Of a stretch of 64,000 bases of DNA, positions 26,176-34,777 are shown one piece after another. Position 1 is the first letter of the stretch. Each line of letters starts with the position of its first letter. The DNA comes from Mesorhizobium sp. GTDB lineage: Bacteria > Pseudomonadota > Alphaproteobacteria > Rhizobiales > Rhizobiaceae. A program made the position numbers and the translations under genes. The notes under the pieces were generated by a model, which was given only the letters and a program-made list of their open reading frames with translations, had not been told where the DNA came from and did not search any database. The DNA is taken from positions 1-64,000 of the forward strand of contig JAPUFC010000071.1 in NCBI GenBank assembly GCA_027492275.1. The letters run 5' to 3'.

Positions 26176-26930
26176 GCAGTCCCCAGATAGGCGGTAACGA
26201 CAACGGGATCGTGCATGACGACGGAGGGCGGTCCGGCAGCGATTGTTCGCCCGGTGTCCAGCACATGTACATTCTGGCACAACTTGGTGACGAACCGGAT
26301 GTTGTGCTCGATCAGCAAGAGCCCCATGCCGCTTGACGCGAGTTCCTGAAACACGTCGCCGAGCTCGCCCGCCTCGACATCGTTCATGCCGGCCACGGGT
26401 TCATCGAGAAGAAGAATTGCCGGATTCATTGCGACCGCGCGCATCATTTCGACACGGCGCTGATGGCCGTAAGCGAGGTAGCCTGCCGGATGCTCGGCGA
26501 AGCGGGCCATGTGAAACCGGTCGAGCAAGGCGCGCGCACGCTCCCGAAACTCACGAATTTCGCTCAACGATGCGTTGAAGCCGAACATCCCCGCCGCGAT
26601 GGACGCCTTCTCGTGGCGATGAAAGCCGATGATGACGTTGTCGAGGACCGATGCTTCCGGCAGAAGGCGGATGTTTTGGAAGGTTCTGGAGATTCCGAGC
26701 CTGGCCACCTCATGTGGCTGGGCGCTTCCGACATTACGTCCTCCAAGACGGATTTCTCCAGACGTCAGCTTGTACATGCCGGTGATCAAATTGACGACGG
26801 TCGTCTTCCCGGCGCCGTTGGGTCCGATAAGTCCGGTAATCCCGGCTTCGGGCACCTCGAACGACACGTCGGAAACCGCGGTGATCCCGCCGAAGCGCTT
26901 GGACACGCGCTCAAGCACCAGCGACGGCAT
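26172..26930 (-). CDS. livG: Branched-chain amino acid-type ABC transporter ATP-binding protein
   Basis: A 252-aa LivG-type ATPase with Walker A GPNGAGKTT, a LivG-style signature LAYGHQRRVE, Walker B ILLLDEPVAGMN and the switch region LIEHN. The ATG at 26930 follows AGGAGAAGAGCC and lies inside the last codons of livM (20-nt overlap). It ends 26172 in an ATGA overlap with livF. Confidence 0.9.
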   Translation of the reverse strand: MPSLVLERVSKRFGGITAVSDVSFEVPEAGITGLIGPNGAGKTTVVNLITGMYKLTSGEIRLGGRNVGSAQPHEVARLGISRTFQNIRLLPEASVLDNVIIGFHRHEKASIAAGMFGFNASLSEIREFRERARALLDRFHMARFAEHPAGYLAYGHQRRVEMMRAVAMNPAILLLDEPVAGMNDVEAGELGDVFQELASSGMGLLLIEHNIRFVTKLCQNVHVLDTGRTIAAGPPSVVMHDPVVVTAYLGTA

Positions 26931-27804
26931 GGCTCTTCTCCTGGTTCGCTCGATCCCATTTCGCCGCACGCCTCTGGCGGATAAGTGAAACGAGACTGTC
27001 GTAGACGCCGTTGGGCAAGTACGCGATCATGACCATCATCAGGATACCTTGAGCCATTTGGCGGTTCTCTGCGAGCGGTCGCGCAATTTCGGGCAGCGAG
27101 ACGATGATGGCCGTGCCGATGATCGGCCCCCACACGGACCCCTTCCCGCCGAGCACGATAAACGTGAGCACCATGGCCAGGAACTCGAATCCGAAGAGGG
27201 CCGGCTCGATCGAGTAGACTAGGAGGGCGTGGAAGCCGCCGAACAGTCCACCGATGGCCCCGCTGATCACGAAGGCGAGGATGTGGTATCTTCGAATGGA
27301 GACCCCCAGCATCCCTGCCACCGTTTCGTCCTGCCGGATGGCGTCGAACGCTCGCCCGATACCCGATCTGCCGATCGAGAAGATGATGTAAGTGACGATC
27401 GCCACTGCGATCAGCAGCTGCCAGGTCGTCGCGAGCCGCGGGATGTGATTGATCCCGATGGCCCCGCCCGTTATATCCTCCGCGTAGAGCAGCAGAGCGG
27501 TCACGATCTGGACAAAGGCAAGCGTTGCAATGGCTTGATAGACGCCGCGGAGGCGCGCGAGCGGCCATGACAGGATCAGGCCGGTGAGCATCCCGAGCGC
27601 TAGCGAGGCCGCGAGGGCAAGGAACTCGCCGACCTGGTAGTCAACGACCAGGATCGCCGTGCAGTAGGCGCCGAGGGCGGCAAATCCCCCCGTGGCGACT
27701 GAAAATACGCCAGCCCGCAGCACAATTTGCTGGCTGAACGCATATCCGACGTTCAACAGGAAAAAGTTGAACAACGGATGATAGACTTCAAAGATTCCCA
27801 TCAA
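26911..27804 (-). CDS. livM: Branched-chain amino acid-type ABC transporter permease
   Basis: A 297-aa membrane protein of the LivM family with around eight to ten hydrophobic helices, opening with QQIVLRAGVFSVATGGFAALGAY and containing the cytoplasmic segment SGIGRAFDAIRQDETVAGMLGV and GGKGSVWGPIIG near the C-terminus, both conserved in LivM. It forms the pore with LivH. Its start overlaps the livH stop by 4 nt (27801-27804). Confidence 0.9.
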   Translation of the reverse strand: MMGIFEVYHPLFNFFLLNVGYAFSQQIVLRAGVFSVATGGFAALGAYCTAILVVDYQVGEFLALAASLALGMLTGLILSWPLARLRGVYQAIATLAFVQIVTALLLYAEDITGGAIGINHIPRLATTWQLLIAVAIVTYIIFSIGRSGIGRAFDAIRQDETVAGMLGVSIRRYHILAFVISGAIGGLFGGFHALLVYSIEPALFGFEFLAMVLTFIVLGGKGSVWGPIIGTAIIVSLPEIARPLAENRQMAQGILMMVMIAYLPNGVYDSLVSLIRQRRAAKWDRANQEKSHAVAGA

Positions 27805-28691
27805 CGTCGCCCCGCTGCCACTGCGATCGCCTGACCACCAAACAAGCCGCTCGGTCGGATGAGAAGTCCCACGAAGAGCAGCGAGTAGATCATCGCGTCG
27901 GTTAACCCCGGCGGGAGATAGGCTGTGGCCAGGGTTTGCATGACGCCGAGCAGCAGGCCCGCAACAACGGCGCCCGGGATGCTTCCGAGCCCGCCAAGAA
28001 TGACGATCACGAAGCCGCGCAGCAGGTACGGCTCTCCCATCAGGAAGTAGACCGAGCTGAACAATAGCCCGATCAGTACCCCTGCTATTCCGGCAAGCGC
28101 GCCTGATATGAAGAAGGTCTGGAAATAGACGCTCTTTGGGTTGACTCCGAGGAGCATGGCGGCGCGCTCATTGCCCGCGACAGCCCGGACTTGCCGGCCG
28201 AAAGATGTCTTATAGAGGTAAAAGAGAAGAAGCCCAAAAAGCACCGCGACGAGGGCGACGATCATCAGCTGCAACGCCGATACGCGCACTCCGGCGAAGT
28301 GGAAGAAGATTGTGGGAAATGTACCGAAGGGGAAGCTGAGCACCTGCGTGTCGGAAAGTCTCTGGGCGATGTTGATGAGGATGAGATTTGCGCCGATCGA
28401 AGAAATCAAGGCGGCGAACTCGATCTGCTTCTGCGCGCGCAACTGCTGGAAAGCGACGATATCTATGAAATACGAAAGCAGGCCGGACCCGATCATGGCG
28501 AGCACGATCGCAAGCCACAACGGAAGCCCCAAGACGACGCAGTAGTAGCCAATAAAGGCGCCCGTCATGAAGACGCCAGCATGCGCCAGATTGAGAATAC
28601 GATGAGTTCCGGAGATGAGTGTGAAACCGAGGGCGAATAGCGCGTAAACAGACCCCGAAATGAGCCCATTCAAAAGCTGTTGCACAATCAT
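27801..28691 (-). CDS. livH: Branched-chain amino acid-type ABC transporter permease
   Basis: A 296-aa LivH-family permease: MIVQQLLNGLISGSVYALFA at the N-terminus, the SFGRQVRAVAGNERAAMLLG loop and GGLGSIPGAVVAGL in the C-terminal third. It is the first gene of the livHMGF operon, whose order differs from the usual livJ-first layout in that the binding protein is a separate downstream unit. The operator at 28859-28872 lies 168 bp upstream. Confidence 0.9.
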   Translation of the reverse strand: MIVQQLLNGLISGSVYALFALGFTLISGTHRILNLAHAGVFMTGAFIGYYCVVLGLPLWLAIVLAMIGSGLLSYFIDIVAFQQLRAQKQIEFAALISSIGANLILINIAQRLSDTQVLSFPFGTFPTIFFHFAGVRVSALQLMIVALVAVLFGLLLFYLYKTSFGRQVRAVAGNERAAMLLGVNPKSVYFQTFFISGALAGIAGVLIGLLFSSVYFLMGEPYLLRGFVIVILGGLGSIPGAVVAGLLLGVMQTLATAYLPPGLTDAMIYSLLFVGLLIRPSGLFGGQAIAVAAGRR

Positions 28692-28858
28692 GGTTGGTGA
28701 CCTGTCAGCCGCCTGCGACCAACATGCGACAACACTTCCTGCCCATTTCGGAAATTCTCGGATGTTCTAGGCGATACGTTGTAGTCGAGCATGGTTCTCC
28801 TCCCCTTCCAGCGAACCTCCCCAGGCAGTCCGCATGTACCTGAGCGAAACAAAGTTTT

Positions 28859-28872
28859 CAAGCGGTCGTTTG
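28859..28872. promoter_or_regulatory. TetR-type operator, site 9 (livHMGF operon)
   Basis: CAAGCGGTCGTTTG fits CAAAC-N4-GTTTG with one mismatch. Its right portion GGTCGTTTG is shared with site 1 at 2577-2590. It lies in the AT-rich region upstream of livH, at the very edge of the truncated creatininase gene. Confidence 0.6.
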
Positions 28873-28874
28873 TT

Positions 28875-29195
28875 TTATTTTTGAGATCGAGCGGTCCAAT
28901 CGGCGACATTGGAGGTTAACGGGGGTGGCGAGTCGCCAAGGGCGACCGAGACAGCACCGTCACCCCCGAACATGACCGGCGCGACGAGCGAAAGCACGCC
29001 GGCCTCACGGTTGGCCTGGGCAATAAATTCGCAAAGCCGGTCCGCGATCGCATAGTCTCCGATCGGCGCGTGCGGTCCCTGATCCTCAATGCTGCCGAGA
29101 GGCATGATGATCAGTGGGTTACGGGCCGGCAGGTCCTTGGCCTGACGACCCGTTATGTTGGCTAGCTTGAGATCGAGGTCGTCCAACCGCCTCAC
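28875..29195 (-). pseudogene. Truncated creatininase-family amidohydrolase
   Basis: The 106-aa frame has the creatininase N-terminal motif MPLGSIEDQGPHAPIGDY and the next helix IADRLCEFIAQ, which hold some of the metal ligands (Glu, His, Asp). A full creatininase is about 250 aa; here the homology fades after GVLSLVAPVMFGG and the frame stops at 28875. More than half of the enzyme, including the other ligands, is missing, so it cannot be a working creatininase. It starts at a GTG only a few bases after the TauD-like remnant ends. The break falls beside the liv operon's promoter and probably marks a recombination point. Confidence 0.75.
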
Positions 29196-29199
29196 ACCT

Positions 29200-30411
29200 T
29201 CAATTGGCAGGCTTCGACCAATTCGAAGCGCTGAGATTGCCCTTCTTCTTCGGCAGCATGGTGTTGCTGCTCAGGCGCTCCTGCTGCATGCGAGCGACCT
29301 CTGAGAGATAGGCGCCGGGCAGATCCATGCCGGCGGTGCGCCGGCGCTGCCACGCGCCGACGACGGCGAGATAGGCAAAGATCTGGTTGGCCGGCCTGCT
29401 CGGCCACTCCGGACATTGAGCCGGAGGCGCAGCATATGGCGACGCTTGGATACTTCTTCGGGATCCTCGTAGTCCGTACAGCCGTGCAAGGTGACGCGGT
29501 TGTTGAGAAACTGCATGTCGCCTTTCTGGAAGTTCATATCCAGATAGAACTCTTCCGATTTGGCAAGTCGCTGCAACTCGTCGAACGGCTCGCTTTCGGT
29601 CGCCGTCAGCCTCACGCCGCCGTCATTGGCCGCGTTTCGAATATGGCTGGCCTCCTGGACACAGCATATGCCGATGTCGGAGCGCGCGAAGACCGGGATG
29701 CGATGATCGGTCTGTATGGGGCCGGGATGTCCTTGGCGTCCCATTCGCCGTATCGGTAGATGTAGCCTTGATAGAGCGCCTCCAGCAGGTCGGGCCATCT
29801 CTCGAGCATGGCGTTATGCAGGGCGACCGCGCTGACTATCCGGCTCGCGCCGCCCGACAGCGAGGTTCGAAGACACAGCAGGGAAACGATGTCGCAGGCC
29901 GTTCCGTCCGTGTGGAAATTCTGGCACCCGCCGAAATTGTAGCCACGGATCTTGTCCTTGACGTCGCTCATGTCGATGATGTTGCCAAGCAGCTCACCCT
30001 GGAAGGATTGGGCGACGGCCTGGCCGAAATAGCTGCCGATGCCGACATAGACGCGAGCCATCTCGTCCTCGCTCAGGCCGGCGGCATCGAGTCCCCGCAT
30101 CAGCAGCACGCCCGACCCGGTATAGATATTCTCGCGATATCACCTCACCACCGCTCCGAACCGGGGAAGCGGAAATATTGCCGGCGTGATGTCGCCGATC
30201 GGCGCCAGACGTCGATCTTCCCCTGCGGTAGATCGCGCGTCTTCAACAGCGCACGGTTCTGCGGCGCAAGGTCGGACACGATGGCGGAGAAGCCGGCCAA
30301 GAACCTGTCCGCCTCGATCCCGGTCCCAGGCAAAACCTCGTCCGAGACGAAATCCGCCAGAACCTTAGAGACCTTGAGGTCTGCGATCCTGATCATCTCG
30401 ACATTAAGCAT
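29200..30411 (-). pseudogene. TauD/TfdA-family dioxygenase, frameshifted remnant
   Basis: Pieces of one Fe(II)/2-oxoglutarate dioxygenase lie in successive frames. From 30411 comes an N-terminal part (DLAPQNRALLKTRDLP); from about 30130 to 29720 a second frame has GYNFGGCQNFHTDGTACD, with the iron ligands His and Asp, and RYGEWDAKD; around 29700-29420 a third frame has FQKGDMQFLNNRVTLHGCTDYED and RRHMLRL, holding the last His and Arg; then a further shift gives MDLPGAYLSEVARMQQERL to a stop at 29200-29202. At least three shifts are needed, so the gene is dead unless the assembly is wrong here. Confidence 0.75.
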
Positions 30412-30555
30412 ATCGCTCCTCGTCCTAACGTCGCCCTTAGAATACGTTTAATGGCTTCGCCAAAAATATTATTGTTACACTATTGAATTTATACTTCATC
30501 CTTTACTTTCGGGAATTCATGCAAAGAAGTGGCCAGTTGCTTATTCGGCTCCAGG

Positions 30556-31782
30556 CTACGGCGATGGCCGTATGTCACCAATCCGATGATGAAGGACAAA
30601 GAAGAAAAAGAGGACCGCGTAGACCAGCCTGACGACACCGGCCGCCAGAAGATGCCAGCCGATCGTCGACGATGCCTGCAGCAGCCAGCCCGACAGGAAA
30701 GGGGCGGCCGCGGCAGCCAGGCTGAACGGCATCAGCGTCAAGCTGATCGCCGCCGCGCGCTCCACCGGCGCGACCTGGCTGAACACGAAGGCGGCGCGCG
30801 TGGGCACGTCGAGCTGCGAGAGGAACCCGCGCAGGATCAGGCAGGCGGCGGCGATGCCGAAGGTGGGAGCCATCGCCGCGCCGATCAGCAGCAGGCTGGA
30901 AGGGACGTGGCCGATCAGCATCGTGCCGCCGAGGCCGATGCGGCGGCTGATGGGAGCGGCGAAGAGCTGCGCCGCCGCCGCCATCACGCCGGCCGTGAAG
31001 AACAGCGCGCCGCTTTCGGCCACCGACGTGCCGAACCGGCTGGTGAGCCACAGGATGATCAGCGCATTGACGACAAAGCCGCCACCGAAGGCATCGACGC
31101 AGAAGATCGCCGTCAGCTTCGCCACTCTGCCACGTGATCCGGGCGCGAGCGCGCGCTGACGCGGCGCCTCCGCTCCGTTCAGGCCGAGGCGGGCGTAGAT
31201 GGCGAGGACGGCTCCGCCCAGCACGGCGTAGCCGAGGAAGATGGCCGTCGACGCGGTATGTCGGCCGAGCGCGTCGAAGATCGCCGGCAGCACGCCGATG
31301 GACAGCGCGCCAAGCGCCCCGGCCATGGCGCCGATGAAGGAATAGTAGCCGAACACCGTCGTCTGCGAGGCCGGCGGCACGAGTTCGGCCAGCGCAGCAT
31401 GCTCGATCGGACGAAACAGGTTCGCCTCGCCGCCGTGTGGGTTGAGCGAGCCGAAGAAGGCGATGAGGAAGAGCGAAGGCAGAGCGGCATCCAGCGACCA
31501 GCCGATACCGGAAACGACCATGCTCAGGCTGGCAACGCACAACAGCACCCTCAGCCCCACGCGGTGCGCCAGCACGCCGGCCGCGCCGATCGTGAAGGCC
31601 GAGCCGAGAAGCATGCAGGACGCGATCGTCCCGACCGCCACCGCATCGAAGCCTCGCGCCGTCAGGTAGAGCGGAATCATCAGCGCGATGAAACTGTCGC
31701 AAAACACCCGTACGGCACGGATTCCAAGTATGATCCTGGCCTGGAAGACCAGCCTCCCGAACGATGCCTGGACCGAATTCAC
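30556..31782 (-). CDS. MFS transporter
   Basis: A 408-aa major facilitator protein with roughly 12 hydrophobic segments; for example CDSFIALMIPLYLTARGF near the start and a long cytoplasmic loop between the halves (AEAPRQRALAPGSRGRVAK). The start is the GTG at 31782, which overlaps the RidA stop as GTGA; the longer open frame to 32190 runs through ridA and is not real. A segment between helices (PHGGEANLFRPIEHAAL) is unlike common drug exporters. It probably moves a substrate or by-product of the region 2 pathway; direction unknown. Confidence 0.8.
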   Translation of the reverse strand: MNSVQASFGRLVFQARIILGIRAVRVFCDSFIALMIPLYLTARGFDAVAVGTIASCMLLGSAFTIGAAGVLAHRVGLRVLLCVASLSMVVSGIGWSLDAALPSLFLIAFFGSLNPHGGEANLFRPIEHAALAELVPPASQTTVFGYYSFIGAMAGALGALSIGVLPAIFDALGRHTASTAIFLGYAVLGGAVLAIYARLGLNGAEAPRQRALAPGSRGRVAKLTAIFCVDAFGGGFVVNALIILWLTSRFGTSVAESGALFFTAGVMAAAAQLFAAPISRRIGLGGTMLIGHVPSSLLLIGAAMAPTFGIAAACLILRGFLSQLDVPTRAAFVFSQVAPVERAAAISLTLMPFSLAAAAAPFLSGWLLQASSTIGWHLLAAGVVRLVYAVLFFFFVLHHRIGDIRPSP

Positions 31783-32162
31783 CGCCGCCCTTCGAGGCCG
31801 GGATCGCAAACCGGAACGACGACGGCGCAGACGAACACCACTTCGATGAGCACGGACGGTCCCAGGTCCGCGACGCCGATCGTTGCCCGGGTGGGCAGCG
31901 TCTCGGCTGGAAAGCTGGCTTTCCAGGCTTCGTTCATTTCGCCCTTCATCGTCATGTCGGTGACATAGACCGTCGATTGCAGGATGCGGCTCATGTCCGA
32001 GCCGGCCTCGGCGAGAACCTCGGCGAGACGGGCGGCGATGTCGCGGGTCTGGCCGCCGATAGTCTGGCTGAGGTCGCCGGCGATAAGGCCGCTGACGTAG
32101 AGCGTATCGCCGTGCCGCACGTAGCGATGGAAGATCGGGGTCTGCTGGCCACGCTGAATCAT
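31779..32162 (-). CDS. RidA/YjgF-family protein
   Basis: A 127-aa trimeric-fold protein with LYVSGLIAGD, GQTRDIAARLAEVLAEAG and a VYVTDM strand. RidA proteins hydrolyse reactive imines/enamines released by flavin amine oxidases and PLP enzymes. The arginine of the canonical catalytic motif (near the C-terminus, in C-x-x-P-x-R or similar) is not in its usual place: the tail reads VLIEVVFVCAVVVPV, so this may be a non-deaminating paralogue. GAGAGG precedes the ATG at 32162. It lies between the DadA-like oxidase and the MFS gene in one operon, and detoxifying the imine made by that oxidase fits well. Confidence 0.8.
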   Translation of the reverse strand: MIQRGQQTPIFHRYVRHGDTLYVSGLIAGDLSQTIGGQTRDIAARLAEVLAEAGSDMSRILQSTVYVTDMTMKGEMNEAWKASFPAETLPTRATIGVADLGPSVLIEVVFVCAVVVPVCDPGLEGRR

Positions 32163-32176
32163 GGGAATCCTCTCTC

Positions 32177-33430
32177 TTAGAAACGCGCACGGCGGAACGG
32201 CGCCACGTCGATTTTCGGCTCGCGGCCGAGAATCAGGTCGGCGACGAGATGGCCGGTCATCGGCGCCGCGGTCATGCCGACGTGACCGTGGCCAAAGGCA
32301 TAGACGATGTCGGGACAACGGCTTGCCCGGTCGATCACGGGCAGCGAGTCGGGCAGGCTCGGACGATGGCCCATCCACAGGACGAGACGCTCTTCCACCA
32401 CTTCGTCGGGCAGGCCGGGCAGCATCTGCCGGCCGAGCTCGACCAGCGCTTTCGCCCGCTTCCAGTTCGGCGCCATCTCAAGGCCGGCGAGTTCGACCGT
32501 TCCCGCCAGACGCAAGCCCTGCCGCATGGGCGTGGCGACGAACTTGCCGGACGCGTCGCAGGTCGGCACGTGCGGTTGCGACTCAGGCTCGGCGATCATC
32601 ACATGATAGCCGCGCTCGGTCTCGAGCGGCACCCAGTCGCCGAGCGTCTTGAGCAGGGCGTTGGAATGAGCGCCGGCGGCGACCACGGCGGAACCGGCCT
32701 GCACGACGCCATTGTCGGTCTCGACCGCCTGCAGCCTGCCGCCGTCCAGCCGGAACCCGTTCGCCTTGCCCCGGTGGATCGCGCCGCCCTGTCGGACGAA
32801 GTGCTCGGCCAGGCGGCGGACAAGGCCTCCCGGATCAACCGTGTGACCGTTCTCCCGTATCAGCACGCCATGCGTGTAGTACGGCGACAGAGCCGGGTCG
32901 AATTCGCGCAGTTGTCCTTGATTCATCCAGTCCAGCGCGACGCCGGTATCGCTGCGGAGCTGCCATCCGAAACGATCGCCATCCAGGGATTGCTTCGAGC
33001 GGTAGACATAGAGGTGTCCCTGCTCGCGGATCAGATCGTCGGCGCCGGCTGCCGTGGAAAGCTGCTTCAGATAGGGCAGCGTCGGACCGAGCAGCGCCCG
33101 CAGGGCAACCGCCTGCCTCCTGACCTCTGCGCGCCGGCCGGCGCGCAGGAACCGCCAAAGCCAGGGAAAGAGCGACGGCATGTAGGCCATCCGGATCGAC
33201 AGGGGGCCAAGCGGATCCAGCAGCCAGCGCGGAACGCTGGTCCACATGCCGGGCATAGACATCGGCACGACCGACGAGCCGTTGAAGCAGCCGGCATTGC
33301 CATGGCTCGCGCCGGTGCCCGGCTCATTGGGGTCGATCACCACGACTTTTTGGCCTGCGCGCTGCAGCCACAGCGCCGAGGCAATCCCGATCGTGCCAGC
33401 CCCGATGATGGCCGTGGTCGATGTGCGCAT
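32177..33430 (-). CDS. FAD-dependent amino acid oxidase/dehydrogenase (DadA-like)
   Basis: A 417-aa DAO-family flavoprotein. The Rossmann motif AIIGAGTIGIASALWLQRAG with the acidic end VVVIDPNE sits at the N-terminus, followed by GTGASHGNAGCF, typical of D-amino acid dehydrogenase DadA, and a C-terminal second FAD segment PDIVYAFGHGHVGMT. It oxidises a C-N bond of an amino acid or secondary amine to the imine. In an aminopolycarboxylate setting, iminodiacetate or an N-substituted glycine is a plausible substrate (the known IdaA of EDTA degraders belongs to this broad family). First gene of the operon to the MFS carrier; divergent from the binding protein gene at 33693. Confidence 0.82.
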   Translation of the reverse strand: MRTSTTAIIGAGTIGIASALWLQRAGQKVVVIDPNEPGTGASHGNAGCFNGSSVVPMSMPGMWTSVPRWLLDPLGPLSIRMAYMPSLFPWLWRFLRAGRRAEVRRQAVALRALLGPTLPYLKQLSTAAGADDLIREQGHLYVYRSKQSLDGDRFGWQLRSDTGVALDWMNQGQLREFDPALSPYYTHGVLIRENGHTVDPGGLVRRLAEHFVRQGGAIHRGKANGFRLDGGRLQAVETDNGVVQAGSAVVAAGAHSNALLKTLGDWVPLETERGYHVMIAEPESQPHVPTCDASGKFVATPMRQGLRLAGTVELAGLEMAPNWKRAKALVELGRQMLPGLPDEVVEERLVLWMGHRPSLPDSLPVIDRASRCPDIVYAFGHGHVGMTAAPMTGHLVADLILGREPKIDVAPFRRARF

Positions 33431-33498
33431 AAATCCCGCCGCCTTTGGTCCGCCCTCATTAGACGCTGCCCGGCCAACACGCAACACGGTACACTGTC

Positions 33499-33507
33499 CT
33501 GAATACA
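33499..33507. promoter_or_regulatory. GntR-type motif TGTATTCAG (reverse orientation)
   Basis: CTGAATACA on the plus strand is the complement of TGTATTCAG, seen again at 44720. It lies in the control region between the divergent DadA-like and binding-protein genes. Confidence 0.45.
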
Positions 33508-33603
33508 TTTTTGTCCACGATAATCGAATTCGTGTCTGCCGGGGGTTGCCAAATCCCTTCCACCCGGTCATGGATAGTGAAGTGCAGCATAATATGCAGA
33601 ATT

Positions 33604-33612
33604 GTATGCAGA
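33604..33612. promoter_or_regulatory. GntR-type motif TGTATGCAG
   Basis: TGTATGCAG differs by one base from TGTATACAG/TGTATTCAG. A related ATATGCAGA lies 12 bp earlier. It is about 80 bp before the start of the binding-protein gene at 33693. Confidence 0.4.
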
Positions 33613-33692
33613 CTGCGCCAGCATTTTCGCGGGGAGACGCTTCCTCCGCGAAAGGGGAACCGTCAGAAGCGATCAATCAATGGAGAGATGTC

Positions 33693-34766
33693 ATGCCGCT
33701 TGAAACCTCGCGCCGTACAATCTTGAAGATCGGAGCTCTTGGCGCGGGCTCGCTGGCCGCGCCCGCCTTCCTGCGCAAGGCATGGGCGCAGGGAGCCTTC
33801 ACCGTCCGTGTTCCCGGCGGCTACGGCGACATCTGGGACACTGCTTTCTTCAAGCCTTTCGAAACCGCGACCGGCATCAAGGCGACCGGCGTGGTCTCGA
33901 AGGATTTTCCGTTCAACGAGTTCAAGATCTCGGTGGAGACGGGTGCCTATCGCTGGAGCATGGCGGCCGGCATCACCAAGGAGCTCTACTTCCGCCTGAA
34001 GGATGCCGATCTGATGGATCCGATCGACGTCAACGCGCCCGACATCGCCGCCCGTCCCGCCGAGAACGTTCTGCCCGAATGGCTGCCCTACGGTCTCTAC
34101 TGCTTTACCATGGCCTACCGGGCGCCGACCTTCCCGAAGGGTCTCAACTCCTATCGCGACATGTGGAACGTTGCCGAATTCCCCGGACGCCGCTCGCTGC
34201 GCAAGCGCTCCGTCGACGCGATCGAGATGGCTGCGCGCGGCATCGGCATTCCCGCTGACCAGATTTATGCGACGCTGGAGACGCCGGAAGGTTGGGACAA
34301 GGTCTTCGCCGGCCTCGACCAGATCCGGCCGAACATCGCCGTGTGGTGGGAATCCGACCCGCAGATGGACCAACTCATCGGCAGCGGCGACCTCGACATC
34401 TTCCCGATCACCAGCCATCGCGCGCAGAAGCTGAAGAACGACGGCGCCCCCGTCGAGATCAGCTACACCGACGGCTATTTCACCACCCAGGGCTGGTCGA
34501 TCCCGAAGGGCAGCCCGCAAGGCGACATCGCCCGCGAATTCATCAAATTCGCGGCACAACCCGACCGCGAGGCCGAGTTCATGAAGTCGACCCTGATGGG
34601 ACCGATGCATCCCAAGGCGTTCGACCACCTCGACCCCGAGTTCGCCAAGACGCTGCCGACCTATCCAGAGAACCTGGCGCAGATGCGCGAGCAGGACGCG
34701 CAGTTCTGGCTCAAGCATGGCGAGGCGGCCAACACCCGCTTCGAGGAATGGATCCTGCGCGGCTGA
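33693..34766 (+). CDS. ABC transporter substrate-binding protein (polyamine/iron type, Tat signal)
   Basis: A 357-aa extracellular solute-binding protein, family PotD/Fbp-like. The Tat signal is SRRTILKIGALGAGSLAAPAFL, with a likely cut after AWAQG. It continues FTVRVPGGYGDIWDTAFFKPFE, the usual first strand, and ends in a lysine/tyrosine-rich part. GGAGAG precedes the ATG. With the ATPase and fused permease genes it forms an importer; in this locus a metal-complexed or free aminopolycarboxylate is the likely ligand, as for EppA-type proteins of EDTA degraders. That assignment is an inference from context. Confidence 0.85.
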   Translation: MPLETSRRTILKIGALGAGSLAAPAFLRKAWAQGAFTVRVPGGYGDIWDTAFFKPFETATGIKATGVVSKDFPFNEFKISVETGAYRWSMAAGITKELYFRLKDADLMDPIDVNAPDIAARPAENVLPEWLPYGLYCFTMAYRAPTFPKGLNSYRDMWNVAEFPGRRSLRKRSVDAIEMAARGIGIPADQIYATLETPEGWDKVFAGLDQIRPNIAVWWESDPQMDQLIGSGDLDIFPITSHRAQKLKNDGAPVEISYTDGYFTTQGWSIPKGSPQGDIAREFIKFAAQPDREAEFMKSTLMGPMHPKAFDHLDPEFAKTLPTYPENLAQMREQDAQFWLKHGEAANTRFEEWILRG

Positions 34767-34777
34767 GGGTCCAGAGC

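Noticed and set aside
33663-34718. Minus-strand frame of 351 codons
   Set aside because: It is antisense to the solute-binding-protein gene with its Tat signal.
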